The notes: generated by a model from the letters alone, not told the origin. DNA of 64,000 nt from Talaromyces rugulosus (GCF_013368755.1 NC_049561.1:5828001-5892000); one strand, 5' to 3'; shown: positions 1 through 11,173, numbered from the stretch's first letter. Program-made: numbers and translations.

Positions 1-1556
1 GCCAATCTTTCTGGTCGAAACTATACTGCATGGCTCGATTCAAGAAAACAAATGTCTCTTGGTTGAGCACACTCGCAACAATAGAGTAACTGTCCGGTTC
101 AAATTCTCTAGAAGTGCCTTTGTTTTTTTCATGTTCTTTCCGGCGGGTGCTGTGGCGTACACGCTCTGCCTGGAGAAACCAAGAAACCAAGTAAAGAAAC
201 TGCCGTGTGTGGATGTCGAGTACTCTGTCTGCTTCACGTTCGATAGCTTTTCTGACATGAGTGAATAAAGGGTTAAAGCCTGTATCCAAAAACTCTTCCA
301 CAAATGTGCGGAGAGTTTTAGTTGCAGTTGACGTGAGATGTGTTGTTAAATTAAAATCCCCACTGGCGACCTCAACCTCTTGTCTGCGGCCATGATGTCT
401 GGGGCGATTCCACTTTTTTGTCTGGTCCATTTTATTGAGAGCAACCTGTCCGTCTTTCAAAACGTCTTGGCCGGAGACTGTCGAAACTTTTGCGTCGTCT
501 CGTTTCACCCATATCATGGTTCCAAAACGTCCGTGTCGTGTTGGTGCATTCTTCGAGTACTCTCTCTTGACGCCGGTTTCTTTCCGGAGCAGATCGCTCA
601 GTTCGTCCTTTCGTTTAACACTGCGCTGGACGTCATTCATAAACAACTTTTGCACGTCGATACCCTTGACGAGGTGAAACAAGATCTCTAGGAGGATCAC
701 GTCCTGGAAGCTGAAATCGTCTCCCATGTTGGAGGAAATGGTGAGTAGAAGTGCGAAAATATCCTGCTCTTGAAAAGCGTTTATGGTTGCAGATCTCGAC
801 GTTTCTTCTTCGTCTCCCTCAGCAGCCAGGCCTCTGGGTGGTGAAATCATGGCAACATTGCGGAAAATGTATAGCATCAGCTTCAAAATTCCCTCGTCCC
901 TGTTCGTTCGGTCGGATCTCGAAAGCGCCAAACTCGGTAGGCCAATTTGAATAACGGCTCGCAGGGTCTCCAAGCCAGCATTTTTGTCTAGGATTCCTCG
1001 CTTGTAGTTGACCTGGGATTGCTGTAGGTATGGGGTGTGGCGGTGGTGGTTGACGGTCATTTGGCTGTGAATTTCCACTGGCCAGGTCAATGGGACCAAT
1101 AATTCCACTAAAGGGGAAAACGTTAGTTTCCTTTTTGTTTTCTGTTCCGGGTATCCAAATCGCCTTACAACACGCCAGTGCAATTCTCGTCAAATGCTTC
1201 TTGGTATGACCATTGTTCTCGCGCCAGTGTGCAAGAATAGGCAGTAAATCGCCATTCACCAGATTCGACTCTCCTAAGCAACGCGCCACGTCCAGCCGAT
1301 TCGTCTTGTCGTCGTACAGCCTGAGCCATTTTTTGATATCGCGCAAACAGGCCAAGGCGTCATCACCCAAGCAGTATTTCGATGCATCTTCGCCATTGAA
1401 GCCGCCGAGCTAGATTTGAATGTTAGCACTTCTATATAGAGTTGTGTGGATGAGAGTGCGATGACTGACCGCGGTGACGAGACTGTAGATATGGGCGCGA
1501 ACTTCGGGGTCGACCACCTGGACATCTCGCCCTACGGGGGCAGCGTCGAGGTCCAT
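1..1556 (-). CDS. tof1: Tof1/Swi1 (Timeless-family replication fork protection protein), C-terminus cut off
   Basis: Exons on the minus strand are 1470-1556, 1169-1409 and 1107 down to the window edge; introns are 1410-1469 and 1108-1168. The first exon encodes [14 protein letters not shown], which splices in frame to LGG and then [20 protein letters not shown]. Splicing the second intron restores [17 protein letters not shown]. These are the conserved N-terminal blocks of the TIMELESS domain, and a later [17 protein letters not shown] block is also family typical. Family knowledge: Tof1/Swi1 pairs with Csm3/Swi3 at replication forks, where it stabilises paused forks and signals to the checkpoint. 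The ATG at 1554-1556 is the first in frame; the few codons upstream open only with GTG. About 480 residues are visible; fungal homologues exceed 1,000, so more than half lies outside. It is divergent from the dehydrogenase gene. Confidence 0.93.
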
Positions 1557-1944
1557 TGCGACAAGTGTCCCGCTAGGGATCAGTTGATCATTGCGATAGG
1601 GCACTATTCACCACGTACAGTGTAGCAGCTCCTCCGATGGCTGATAGCGTCAAGTGCGTTGAAAGTTCGACAGACTCCAGAGAGAAGGTGTAAATACGCC
1701 CAGAGGCCAATGGGAGCCGGGTCAGACGCGTCGACGCGTTTCCTCTAATTATTACTATTTATAGTTAGCGCAGAAATAGCGGCCTTTAGGCTTTTGACCG
1801 AGAATAGCCGGTGACGTCGGCCGGCTCGGCGGCGGCATGTGCTCGGCTGGTCGGTAAGACCATAGTTAATTATCTCTTTCCTCCACCAAGCTATCTCCTG
1901 CAATAATACCTGGTCAATCACGCAGTCGCCAACATACTACAGCA
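1557..1944. promoter_or_regulatory. Divergent promoter region, tof1 / 3-hydroxyacyl-CoA dehydrogenase
   Basis: This 388-bp gap separates two start codons on opposite strands. It holds a TGACGT (CRE-like) core at 1812-1817 inside a GC-rich patch and a TATTTATA-like stretch near 1756-1763. I see no open reading frame of note. Confidence 0.5.
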
Positions 1945-3025
1945 ATGCTCTCTGCTGCGATTCGAAATGGCGCTCGCCGCCAAGCCCCAATGGCTACTCG
2001 GTCGTTCAGCACCACGACAAACAAGCTCGCTGCTGCCGAGGTTCGCAAGCTAGGTGTTATCGGAGCAGGGCAGATGGTCAGTTGTTTGATGATGGAATGT
2101 CACACGAATGAGATTTCTAACGGATGGGATGGCAGGGTCTCGGTATCGCTTTAGTAGCAGCCCAGAAAGCTCAGGTGCCCGTCACTCTGATTGATAACTC
2201 GGACGCTGGCCTACAAAAGGGCCTTAAGTTTGCCGGTAGGGAATCGTCCCCCGTATATACGGTTGTACCAGCGCAGTCCTTACTCTGTACACAGATAAAT
2301 TGCTCGAGAAAGATGTTGCCAAGGAACGCATCACTCGCGAGATTGCAGACCAAGTGCGTGGTCGTCTTACCCCCAGCACCAAACTCGAAGATCTATCGGA
2401 TGTCGACTTTATCATCGAAGCCGTGCCCGAGATTCCCGACCTGAAAACGTCGATATTTTCGCAACTTGCTCAAATCGCGCCAAAACACGCCATCTTGGCC
2501 ACCAACACATCCTCCATCTCCATTACAAAGATTGCCGCCGCAACCTCCAAGGATCCCACCGACCTCCAAGTTTCATCCCGTGTCATCTCAACGCATTTTA
2601 TGAACCCCGTCCCCATCCAAAAGGGCGTCGAGATTATCTCGGGCCTGCAAACTTCGCCAGAAACCCTAGAGATCGCGCTCGAATTTGTCAAGCGCATGGG
2701 CAAAATCCCCGCCGTGTCTGCCGACACACCCGGATTTTTGGCCAACCGCATCCTCATGCCATATATCAACGAAGCTGTCATCTGTCTCGAGACTGGAATC
2801 GGAAGACGCGAAGATATTGACACTATCATGAAATACGGCACAAATGTGCCCATGGGTCCGTTGACGCTGGCCGATTTCATTGGTTTGGACACCTGCCTGG
2901 CTATCATGAATGTTCTCCATGGCGAGACCGGTGATAGCAAGTACCGGCCTTCGGGACTGCTGAAGAAGATGGTGGACGCCGGCTGGTTGGGTAAGAAGAG
3001 TGGCAAGGGGTTTTATGATTACTGA
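1945..3025 (+). CDS. 3-hydroxyacyl-CoA dehydrogenase (short chain, mitochondrial type)
   Basis: Exons 1945-2076, 2136-2235 and 2295-3025 give 320 residues. Splicing joins GAGQM to GLGIALVAA, completing the Rossmann NAD-binding motif GVIGAGQMG (residues 37-45), and joins KFA to DKLLEKD. The catalytic dyad is visible: His178 in STHFMNPVP and Glu190 in VEIISG. The ending GWLGKKSGKGFYDY is typical of the C-terminal 3HCDH domain. Residues 1-30 are Arg/Ser-rich with no acids before Glu32, as in a mitochondrial presequence. The length matches animal HADH and bacterial 3-hydroxybutyryl-CoA dehydrogenase. Inferred role: oxidation of short-chain 3-hydroxyacyl-CoA in mitochondrial beta-oxidation or amino-acid catabolism. 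The exact chain-length preference cannot be read from sequence. Confidence 0.93.
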
Positions 3026-3362
3026 GCCTCTTTTTTGATTTAAGGATTATTTATACCATATATTTGATTAATGAACATAAAATAGATAGTAAGGCAGCAA
3101 TCTACGGTATATGAGGATTGTACATCAATTCGTTTGATACTTTACTGGTTATCAATGACCACTACTAATAATATCCAAGGACAGGTTTATAAAATGAAAT
3201 GTAGAAAAGATTACATGTAAGAGAAAAAAAAGGCAGATGATAATGTTGGACCATATACATGCAAATTCTGGGTATCATACTGCTGTCCCTAACTTTAAAA
3301 TAAAATATAAATAAAATGTGTCCCAAAAAAACGCCTAATAAGTAAATAAACAAGCCCCAATA
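3026..3362. other. Convergent 3' region
   Basis: This AT-rich gap lies between the dehydrogenase and arp6 stop codons. It contains AATAAA-like and A-rich stretches around 3295-3320, consistent with two 3' untranslated regions. No gene is seen. Confidence 0.5.
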
Positions 3363-4958
3363 CTAACCAGCCTTGGAGAATTTTCTCCCAGCCCATGCAG
3401 AACCATACTCAAGATATTCTTGTCGAGTGATTGCGGCTGTTTTGAGCTCTTCTCGGTTCGTAGCAAATCGTGTTGCGCCTCGCCATGTGGAACGGATAGG
3501 ACTGTTGGCATGGTTAGGTTATGAAGGACAGTGGGAAAAAAATGACAGTGAAGAACTTACTCATTTGGTCGTCGCACGCGGACAATACACTCGGCTGTTG
3601 CTATTTGGCGAAGTTCAGTCTCCCTGGCAGTTTATTAATAAATGATTCAAGCATATAAATCCAGCACAATGGTAAAAACATACAATCTTTCCATGAATCC
3701 AGGAAGGAGTGCATTCCCTCCAACCACCAAAATGTTGGCCAGAAAGGCAGGATGGAGACCTGTCGGCAAGACAGACAGACTCTGCAGGATGAGTTCAGGG
3801 ATGCCTGTTTGTCTCATCCCGATATCCGACGGGTTAAACAAAATCTCCGGTACAGCAAAGCGTTCATTCCCAAGGACCAGGAAATCCTCTGCCACGACAT
3901 CACCAGATCCCGAAAGTAGGTTGTTTCGCTTCTTCACATTCAGCAATGGGTCATGAGACCGGACGAAGCCCTTTCTGTTAGAACTTGGGTCCGGAAGGAC
4001 ATAATCAACCACAATGCCTTCGCTTGGCTGAGCTTGTCCCCGTGCCTTTTTGGCTTTCCATGTACGTTCCATGTCTCCGGCGAAATCACTCGACACGTAA
4101 CAGACAGCCTCCTTGACATCATTCATGATATGTGTCTCGTCCAACATGTTGTATTGCCGCATGGAAACCATTTCCTTCAAATAATTGGTGAGGTGTTTGC
4201 CGCCTAATTCGAAGCGTCGAATCCCGCGCTGGAGCGGTTGTCCTTTGTATACGGGGGTGACGATGGTGTGAGAATAGCCAGAATCCACAACCAGCAGACA
4301 TTCGATCGGCGTGGGTGTTGACTCGGAGGTTTCCGTCACGTCTCCAAATAAGACATGCATATCGTTCCAGGCATTCAGTGTAGGGCCTACAAAAGCAAGA
4401 GTTAGAACAAATTTAACCAACGACGAATAGCACCGCTTGGGACTCACCAGCTATCCTTGCATAGGCACCAAACCCCCACTCTTCCATGACCATCTCGTCC
4501 GCATTCTTCTGCAAAGCAGGTAGTCCATTTGGCGTATCCGTCAGAATCAGTGTCGTCTCCTCTGGATTCGCAATTCGCGCCTCTTTCGTCCGAGCAGTCT
4601 TCTCATCGAAAAATGACTGTTCCCAAATCTCCTTTTGCGCCTCCCAATTCACCAAGTATCCCTTTTCCACGGGCCGACGAAAAGCGACCTCATTCCAGTC
4701 CGAGATGTGTGTGGAAAGCTGGGCGCCGACAAAGACGCGGTTGTCGCGTGTCTTGGCCAGCGCATTGGGTACTGTCACGCATGTGGAGAGTGCCTCCTCC
4801 TCATCTTGTGGTGGGTTATGGTCATATGGAGCATATCCTGCCTTGATCGTGTACGCGCCATTGTCGATGATGAATGTTTTCTCGGGAAAGGGCTGGACTT
4901 TTGTCGCAGCTGCGGCGGCGGCCTGCTTCGGGGTACCGCGGGCTTTGGAGGTACCCAT
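3363..4958 (-). CDS. arp6: Actin-related protein 6 (SWR1 complex)
   Basis: Minus-strand exons are 4448-4958, 3684-4386, 3561-3623 and 3363-3501 (471 residues). The actin fold starts at TFIIDNGAYTIKAGY near residue 30. The Arp6-specific block FRRPVEKGYLVNWEAQKEIW is followed by the second phosphate loop VVDSGYSHTIVTP and the strongly conserved MRQYNMLDETHIMNDVKE. The small 63-nt third exon is required to reach the ending DPIRSTWRGATRFA...EYLEYG, a typical Arp6 C-terminus. Family knowledge: Arp6 is a core subunit of the SWR1 remodeller, which deposits histone H2A.Z. The N-terminus carries about 28 extra residues with an alanine run compared with yeast Arp6 (438 residues). The gene is divergent from the GCIP-like gene. 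Confidence 0.93.
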
Positions 4959-5311
4959 GCTGTTTCTTCCTCTATTGATTCGGTGATACGCAGGGGAAAA
5001 AAGGCGGGTTAAGCTGTATTCATTGCGCGGCGTTTTAAAAGCGTGGTGCTTTCGACCTTGACTGGCAGCTTGACGTGTCGGCAGGGAGGAACTTTGGAAA
5101 GATCGGCCGCAGCTTGTAGAAAAAGGAAATTAGGGCAGACTCGCAGGGTTTCGCGACAGTTTGCATCTCCCAGCCCGGAGTGGGGCTCTCTTTAAAAAAA
5201 AGTAGAGGGGACCCGCCAACGATCGCCAATTTCAATCTACCAAGACACCAGAATAGAGAAACAAGAAAACAAAAGACTATCTCCAGAGCCTCCTGGCGCA
5301 CCAACACAAAA
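4959..5311. promoter_or_regulatory. Divergent promoter region, arp6 / GCIP-like gene
   Basis: This 353-bp gap lies between two start codons on opposite strands. The plus-strand side has an A-rich patch (about 5191-5200) and an AC-rich leader just before the ATG. No other gene is seen. Confidence 0.45.
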
Positions 5312-6421
5312 ATGTCTGAAAAGCTCTTCCGCCTCCTCAAAACCGCCGTTGTCCTTTCGGAGCAGTTCCAGGCGACACTGGACACTACCCCGCAAGCAGA
5401 AACAACATCAACAAGCACAGGAACCACCACAGATCCGCTGGTTTTGCTGTCAGATAGCGCGAAAACGCTGCGATCCCAGGTCACCAAGCTATCCCTGCTT
5501 GCAATCACCTCGCCGTTCACGCCATCCGCAATCTCCACCGTTGTCGGCGCTGCCAACGACTCGGCCCTGCCGTCTCTCGTAACCGCCGCACTCTTGCTCA
5601 CGCCCGGCGAGTACACACGAGCATTTACGAGTGAAGCAAGAGTATTAGCCAAAACCGCCCTGAGAGAATTCTCAACGCTCGTCGAGGAAGTCCTCCGATT
5701 AGCGAATCGGCACGAAGCAGGTGCCTTGATTGCAACCCAAGAACTGCCCGCAGCAGACAAAGATGTCATCACATCTCGTACGGGGAGGGTTTGGGATGCC
5801 TGTGATACCGTGATTGATCTTGTCTCCAAGGGTGTGGTTGGGTTCGTGGCTGGTCGGGTTCAGCAGTGGCATGATCTAATCAAAGATGCAATAAACGAGT
5901 TGGAGGAATGGGACCCGGAAGACGATACAGATTTCGACGATCTTTTGGGAAGTGGCGACGAGGATGGTGAAGACGACGACGAAGACGACGACGATAAAGA
6001 GCCTACACAAGAAGAAAAGAACCAAATCGAGGCCCTTCACAAGCAGAAAAAATCGTCACTCCGCGTTATCAAGCCCATTGCACAGATCTACCCGGCCATC
6101 ATTTCAAACAGACTCAAAAAGAAGGGGGGGCTTACAGCTTCAAAATCGCAAATACAAAAATTAGAGTCTCTATCTTCCGATCTTCAGTCTATACCAGGTC
6201 ATGTCGATGAAGCTGCGGGTTCTCTGTATGAAGGCAGCGTGACGGATTCAGTTCGCTACCTCCGTTTGGCCAAGACGACTGCTGAACGCGCGATTCAGCT
6301 TGTCAGCTTACCATGGAGAGATGAGAATGATACAAGTAATGCTGAAGACAAAGAGGATAAATTTACTGTTTGGTCCAGGACTTGGATGAAAGTCATGGCC
6401 GATGTCATACAGGACGCATAA
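5312..6421 (+). CDS. GCIP / cyclin-D1-binding-protein-1-like protein
   Basis: A single open frame gives 369 residues from the ATG at 5312 (MSEKLFRLLKTAVVLSEQFQ). The frame is open 44 codons further upstream, but 5312 has a good AAAAATG context and matches the start of a helical domain. The N-terminal half is helix-rich with short Ser/Thr stretches. Residues about 200-250 are very acidic (EEWDPEDDTDFDDLLGSGDE, then a D/E run), followed by a basic helical tail with RVIKPIAQIYPAIISNRLKK. This order of a helical GCIP domain, acidic linker and second helical part fits the Grap2/cyclin-D-interacting family. The molecular role in fungi is unknown. Family assignment comes from recall, not from a search. 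Confidence 0.72.
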   Translation: MSEKLFRLLKTAVVLSEQFQATLDTTPQAETTSTSTGTTTDPLVLLSDSAKTLRSQVTKLSLLAITSPFTPSAISTVVGAANDSALPSLVTAALLLTPGEYTRAFTSEARVLAKTALREFSTLVEEVLRLANRHEAGALIATQELPAADKDVITSRTGRVWDACDTVIDLVSKGVVGFVAGRVQQWHDLIKDAINELEEWDPEDDTDFDDLLGSGDEDGEDDDEDDDDKEPTQEEKNQIEALHKQKKSSLRVIKPIAQIYPAIISNRLKKKGGLTASKSQIQKLESLSSDLQSIPGHVDEAAGSLYEGSVTDSVRYLRLAKTTAERAIQLVSLPWRDENDTSNAEDKEDKFTVWSRTWMKVMADVIQDA

Positions 6422-6510
6422 TTTTTAAGAGCTGCGGCATAAATCAAGATCGATTTAACTTCTAAAAATACAAGCTATCACTAGCGACTTCTTAACGATA
6501 TTCTTAACTC

Positions 6511-9500
6511 CTAAGAGTCATCAGCAACCCCCCACTCGTTCAATTCATCTACTGTGATTCTCCCCTTCAACCATTCCAACACAGCTTCGGTTCCCTTTTG
6601 AACAACCTGCCACCGAGGAACGCGAAACGTGTTTCCAGCAACTTCAAACCTTCTCAAGGGCGGCTCGTTACGTCGCAGCAAGCCAATTCTGGGGGGCAGA
6701 AAGTCGATACTGTTATTACTGATATCCAACACTTGCAGACCTTGCACGTGTTCAAACTCGATACTGGAAATCTGGTTATCGGATGCAAGATATGTAGTCA
6801 GGTTCTGGTAGTGGCTTCGAACAAAAGGAAGAGGTCCGGAAAGGCGGTTGTTGGATATGTCAAGAAACTTGAGAGCAGGCGCGGTGAAATTTTCAAGCAA
6901 TGAATCGGCACTTGTTAAGCCACATCCATTCAAAGTGAGACTTTGCAGTTGCGGAAGAACCACTCCTTCTTCTGGGAAGATATCATTGGATTTCAGCGGA
7001 TTTTTCGATAGGTCAAGCTCAATTAGGGTTGTTGCAATCAAGTTGAGCGCGAGGGAGGGGAAACTTTGCAGTTTGTTGCGTTGAATATATAGATATTTGA
7101 TATCGTGGGAAGAGAGCAATGGCTTCAGCTCTCCAACCTCCAATTCTGTCATCTCGGTACCTGATCGGTCAAGAACACCTCCAGATTTCATTTTCCAACG
7201 GTTGAGATGGCTTGGGCTTTCCGGCGCCAAAGTAAACTCGGTTGCCACAGACCCTTCGTCATCATCTTCGCCGTAGCTGTATTCATCCTGCCCTTCACCC
7301 TTGGATTTTCCACCATTCACTAGTGCCGGAGAACAGCGATTACGTAAATCATTCTTGAGGTCTTCGGTATCCATTGTCAAGAATTTTCTCTCTCGGAGAG
7401 GATTGTTCGCAATGCGGAAACTAGTCAGGTTTTCCATCAAGCCAACCCGTTCTTCCAATGCCCTCAAGTCGTTGGCTGTCAGATCCACATATTTCAGGTT
7501 TTCGAGATCGAGGAATCCATCTGGCAACTCTGTGATCTTGTTTTCTTCTGCTGATATCCTTAAAAGTGATCGACATGCGGATAGAGAGGGAAGAGATTTG
7601 AGCCGATTGGCGTGGACCAACAACATCTGTAGACTAGGAAAGTCAAATGACTCCCCTGATGACAGATTTTCTAGCGAGTTATAAGCAACATTCAACACTT
7701 GTAGGTTTCCAAAACCGGTAATGTCTGATCCCATCAAGGTGCCGTGAAGTTTGTTTCGAGAGGCATTTAACTCGACAAGAGGGAGGTTGTGCAGGTATTC
7801 AAATGGCAAAGCCGTTAACTTGTTCTCGGCAACGTTCAAGTTTTTCAAACTCTTTAAACTGGACAGTGTCTCTGGCAAAGCATTGATGTGATTCCCGTGC
7901 AGGTCCAAGGTTTCAAGGTTATCAAATTGGCCAATGACAGACAACAACGATCCTTCCAAATTGTTGTTTGCCAATTTGAGGTCTGCAAGGCGTTCAATTT
8001 CTGCAAGCAACGCAATATCTCCCATCTTCAACTTGTTGTTGGATAGGTTGAGGGAAGTCAATCGTTGTAGCCGCCTCAATCCCAAAGGTAGAGACTGCAG
8101 GACATTTCCATGAAGATCCAAGACCTCTAGCCCTCCGAACTGGTTCCCCTTACTATCTTCGTCCATCTCAAATTCTTGTGGATCAATATCTGGAAAGGCC
8201 TCATCCGGTAATGAGACAAGCTCATTGTCCGCTGCAATAAACTTGACAAGGTCGACACTTTCGTACCAGTCTATGCTGCTATTTGGATCGTAGTCATACA
8301 TAGTCATGACTTCGTCTGGTATGGTGGACAACCCCATTGCGGCAATATTGAGAGAACCAGTTTGCCTAGCGGTGTCTACCTTCTTTTGAAGTACTAACTG
8401 GTTGGAGTCCTTAGGGAGTTGGTTGAACGGATCTTGGATATCCGGCTGATCCCAATGGTCAACAGCATTTTTATTGACACTACTTTGTCTCGAGGCTTTT
8501 CTGGCAGCCTTGGCCTTGGCAATGCTTTCACGTAATGCGTTTGAAGACTTGGACGCCTTCCGCGCTTCTAGCACGGGGTCCGCAGGAGCCTGGCTCGAAC
8601 TTGTTGAAGACGTCTTCGATACGGTCGATGACGGCGAAGTCACATTTGAAGAGAAGTTGGACGATGGTTTTCTCGCTTTCTTTACCGAAAGTGATGGGGA
8701 AGGCGCTTCGTCAGGAGTTGGTTTTGCAAATGTCGAGGTGATTGATGGTCGCGGCTTAGCCTTTTCAACTAAGCCTTTACTTTCATTAAAAGCCATTGAT
8801 CTTGTGGGTAGGGTCTCTGCGCGCTTCAAGGATAGTCCAACAATTGATCTTCTTTTCTCCAATCCACTGCTCTGCCGGGGGGTTGGCTTGGTCGATGCCG
8901 CGGGTTTGATTCCGCTCTGTTGTGATATCGAACTTTGACCCTGGTTAGACACCAATGAGAGTCTCGAGGAGGTACGTCTGACGCCCGACGGCTGCGGGAG
9001 GGCTAGATCATCAGGGCTGTTATACTGTGATGACCTCGACGGAGATCGAGAATGTTCATTCATGGAAGAAGCAGGGCGAGGCGGGGGCCCCATCAAGGAG
9101 TCTGGCGAGAAAAGGCTAATTTTCCTGCTGCGTGGAGAAGGTGAAGGAGGAACTCGTGATAGCGTTTCGATTGTGCGATCCGAAAGCGACGGACGCGAAG
9201 AGGTTTGTGTCTCGCTGGAATCATCGTCAATTCCCCACGGCTCGTTATCGGTATCGACTGGAGACTCGGAGTCCTCGTTGAAGCTTTGTAGCGCCTGGAC
9301 GGATTCACGACGTCCGACATAAGGTAGCGAGGGTTTGCGATTCAGGGCCTCTGTCGATGGCCTTCGTAGGCGGCGAATGTCAACTCCAGAGTCGGCCTGG
9401 AGCCGTTCTCTCGAGGGAGAAGGCCTAATAATAGACTTTGGTCGTGTGCTAGTCGTCGGCAAAGGTATTCTGGACACCGGACGGGGAATCCCACTTGGGG

Positions 9501-9525
9501 GCTTGAGGGATCTGCTTTGGTCCAT
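6511..9525 (-). CDS. Leucine-rich repeat protein, LRRC40-like
   Basis: One uninterrupted minus-strand frame gives 1,004 residues from the ATG at 9523-9525; seven upstream codons open only with TTG. Residues 1 to about 390 are Ser/Pro/Arg-rich and look disordered, with many SP/SR pairs. From about 440 onwards there are more than a dozen leucine-rich repeats of the LxxLxLxxNxL type (LEVLDLHGNVLQSLP, LTSLNLSNNKLKMGD). An acidic break near 745 separates two repeat blocks. The end, GNTFRVPRWQVVQKGTEAVL followed by EWLKGRI, resembles the C-terminal cap of LRRC40 (GNPFR.PR...KGT..VLEYLR.R). The function is unknown; a scaffold role is the usual guess. It ends 89 bp from the convergent GCIP-like gene. 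Confidence 0.85.
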   Translation of the reverse strand: MDQSRSLKPPSGIPRPVSRIPLPTTSTRPKSIIRPSPSRERLQADSGVDIRRLRRPSTEALNRKPSLPYVGRRESVQALQSFNEDSESPVDTDNEPWGIDDDSSETQTSSRPSLSDRTIETLSRVPPSPSPRSRKISLFSPDSLMGPPPRPASSMNEHSRSPSRSSQYNSPDDLALPQPSGVRRTSSRLSLVSNQGQSSISQQSGIKPAASTKPTPRQSSGLEKRRSIVGLSLKRAETLPTRSMAFNESKGLVEKAKPRPSITSTFAKPTPDEAPSPSLSVKKARKPSSNFSSNVTSPSSTVSKTSSTSSSQAPADPVLEARKASKSSNALRESIAKAKAARKASRQSSVNKNAVDHWDQPDIQDPFNQLPKDSNQLVLQKKVDTARQTGSLNIAAMGLSTIPDEVMTMYDYDPNSSIDWYESVDLVKFIAADNELVSLPDEAFPDIDPQEFEMDEDSKGNQFGGLEVLDLHGNVLQSLPLGLRRLQRLTSLNLSNNKLKMGDIALLAEIERLADLKLANNNLEGSLLSVIGQFDNLETLDLHGNHINALPETLSSLKSLKNLNVAENKLTALPFEYLHNLPLVELNASRNKLHGTLMGSDITGFGNLQVLNVAYNSLENLSSGESFDFPSLQMLLVHANRLKSLPSLSACRSLLRISAEENKITELPDGFLDLENLKYVDLTANDLRALEERVGLMENLTSFRIANNPLRERKFLTMDTEDLKNDLRNRCSPALVNGGKSKGEGQDEYSYGEDDDEGSVATEFTLAPESPSHLNRWKMKSGGVLDRSGTEMTELEVGELKPLLSSHDIKYLYIQRNKLQSFPSLALNLIATTLIELDLSKNPLKSNDIFPEEGVVLPQLQSLTLNGCGLTSADSLLENFTAPALKFLDISNNRLSGPLPFVRSHYQNLTTYLASDNQISSIEFEHVQGLQVLDISNNSIDFLPPRIGLLRRNEPPLRRFEVAGNTFRVPRWQVVQKGTEAVLEWLKGRITVDELNEWGVADDS

Positions 9526-10640
9526 TGCGACTGGGTGGGACAATCATGGAACTGCTGCTTAGTGAATATTGAGTTTCGATCGAACCATGGCCGGTCGCAA
9601 GTCAGGATCAAGAAAATCGCATAGTACTATCATGCGGCACAAAAAATGTTTTTTATGGGGGTGTAGAACCGCTGGGTTGGAGAGCCACCCCCCTGGGAAG
9701 GCAGCTAGCACACAACAGTAATAGCACTTGGCTGACGCACTGGACAGAGCTTTTTCCGGTCTAGGTACGATTCAGAGGATCTCGATTGACAGAAACGATA
9801 GGCACGAACAAGAATAATAGGTTGAGCGTAAGTTGCGAGTTGCGGACTATCCTTGCCTGGGCGGGTTAGGTCGCTGCTAGATCACAGCGCGGAGAGCAAG
9901 GAGTTCGGCCGCGCCTTCCCCACCGCTGATCGCGTTTGCCAATCACACCAGGAGCAGCTGCTTGGTTTAATGACTCTATTTAATATTGTTTCGACGAGTT
10001 ATGTTAGAAGCTGCAGTTCCTGTCGATTGTTATTTTACCGCCTCCTGTGTCATGCATGGAGGTTTCAATGTTTGTTGTGCTGCGTCCACTGGTGTGATGA
10101 CTGATATATATCTCATCCGACCCGCTCGCCATTCGCGGTGAATGAATTGGGCTGGGTGTACATGTAGTTGGTGCATATTGAATATATGATAGTCGATGTG
10201 AAAGTACTCGGTAGAAAAGAATTGATAAGCCAGAACCATATGTATACGAGGCGCAACATCTATCAATTGACATGAGGACACCTGAAGAGTTCGGCCATTC
10301 TCCATCCCACAAGCAGGTTATTCAAAAGGCGAATGGTTCTTCATGGCAAGCCATAGCGAGTAGCCAATATGGAGGTTCGCATCGTATGTTCAAAGGTCAT
10401 GTTCTCAGAAGTTGATGTCACCTAGCCTGTCGAAATCAGCTCGGCCAAAGACGAACGGACAGTGCTTGCAGAACTGGCCACGCTGCTTGCTCACATTCCT
10501 TGGGTCGAGCTCATGCCCGAGCACGGCTGGGGACGTCCATCTCAGCCCTACCTGGCATGGACTGGACTGTGCGGTTGCCGGCTCAACGCAGACATTCCAG
10601 AGGCAGAAGCAGCAATTGGCGCTGGGGCAACCATTGTTTA

Positions 10641-11004
10641 CATCACGTGATGCGAGAACGGCTGGTCCCCGCGCTAAGCGACGGCCAGCACAGCCACTGA
10701 TTGGCCCGCGGCGGGCGGTGACATTCCCATGCGTGGCCGGGCTCACGTGGTTGGCCGAGGCCGGCGGTGGGGCGCGCGATTGGCTCTCCCAGCCTCCTCG
10801 TCACCTGCCAGGCACAAGTACAATAGTATCACCGCCGCCAGCTGACCGTCCAGCTTGCTCTCCGACTTCCATTCCTTCTGCTACCTATCCCGCCTCTGCC
10901 CTATCCTTCTGCCTTCCATACCGCGAATCCTTCCATACCTCGCGCTGCCTCTATCTCGGAGTCTGCTTTGTGTGTATGTTGTGTCGTGGCAAACTGCACG
11001 TGCA
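10641..11004. promoter_or_regulatory. Three CACGTG (bHLH-type) sites
   Basis: CATCACGTGATG at 10641-10652 is a perfect 12-bp palindrome. GCTCACGTGG lies at 10741-10750. TGCACGTGCA at 10995-11004 is a perfect 10-bp palindrome. CACGTG is the core bound by bHLH factors (Cbf1/USF-like) in fungi. All three are 265-630 bp upstream of the coiled-coil protein start. Occupancy is inference. Confidence 0.4.
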
Positions 11005-11173
11005 TATCCTCGATTGTGCCCGTATCAGCCCATACCTATCGATAAGCGGACGGCTATCGTCATTGCATCAGCCGAGAGACATCAACGGCCATTGATTATT
11101 GATGCGACCCTTTGAAACGGCCTCCCTACTCTATTCTTAAAGAGTGGATTCTGGAGCCAAGGCAATTATTTCG

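Noticed and set aside
819..1370. 183-codon minus-strand frame in the tof1 region
   Set aside because: It reads through intron 2 of tof1 and then continues out of frame; splicing at 1108-1168 restores the true protein.
2470..3006. 178-codon minus-strand frame opposite the dehydrogenase
   Set aside because: Shadow of the third exon on the other strand; no family match.
5035..5829. 264-codon minus-strand open frame opposite the GCIP-like gene
   Set aside because: It mirrors the codon structure of the real plus-strand gene, shows no protein family character, and crosses the promoter and start of that gene.
10412..11115. Open frames upstream of the coiled-coil protein gene
   Set aside because: Low-complexity Pro/Arg/Ser composition, lie in a promoter with pyrimidine-rich start region, and do not splice into the downstream protein.
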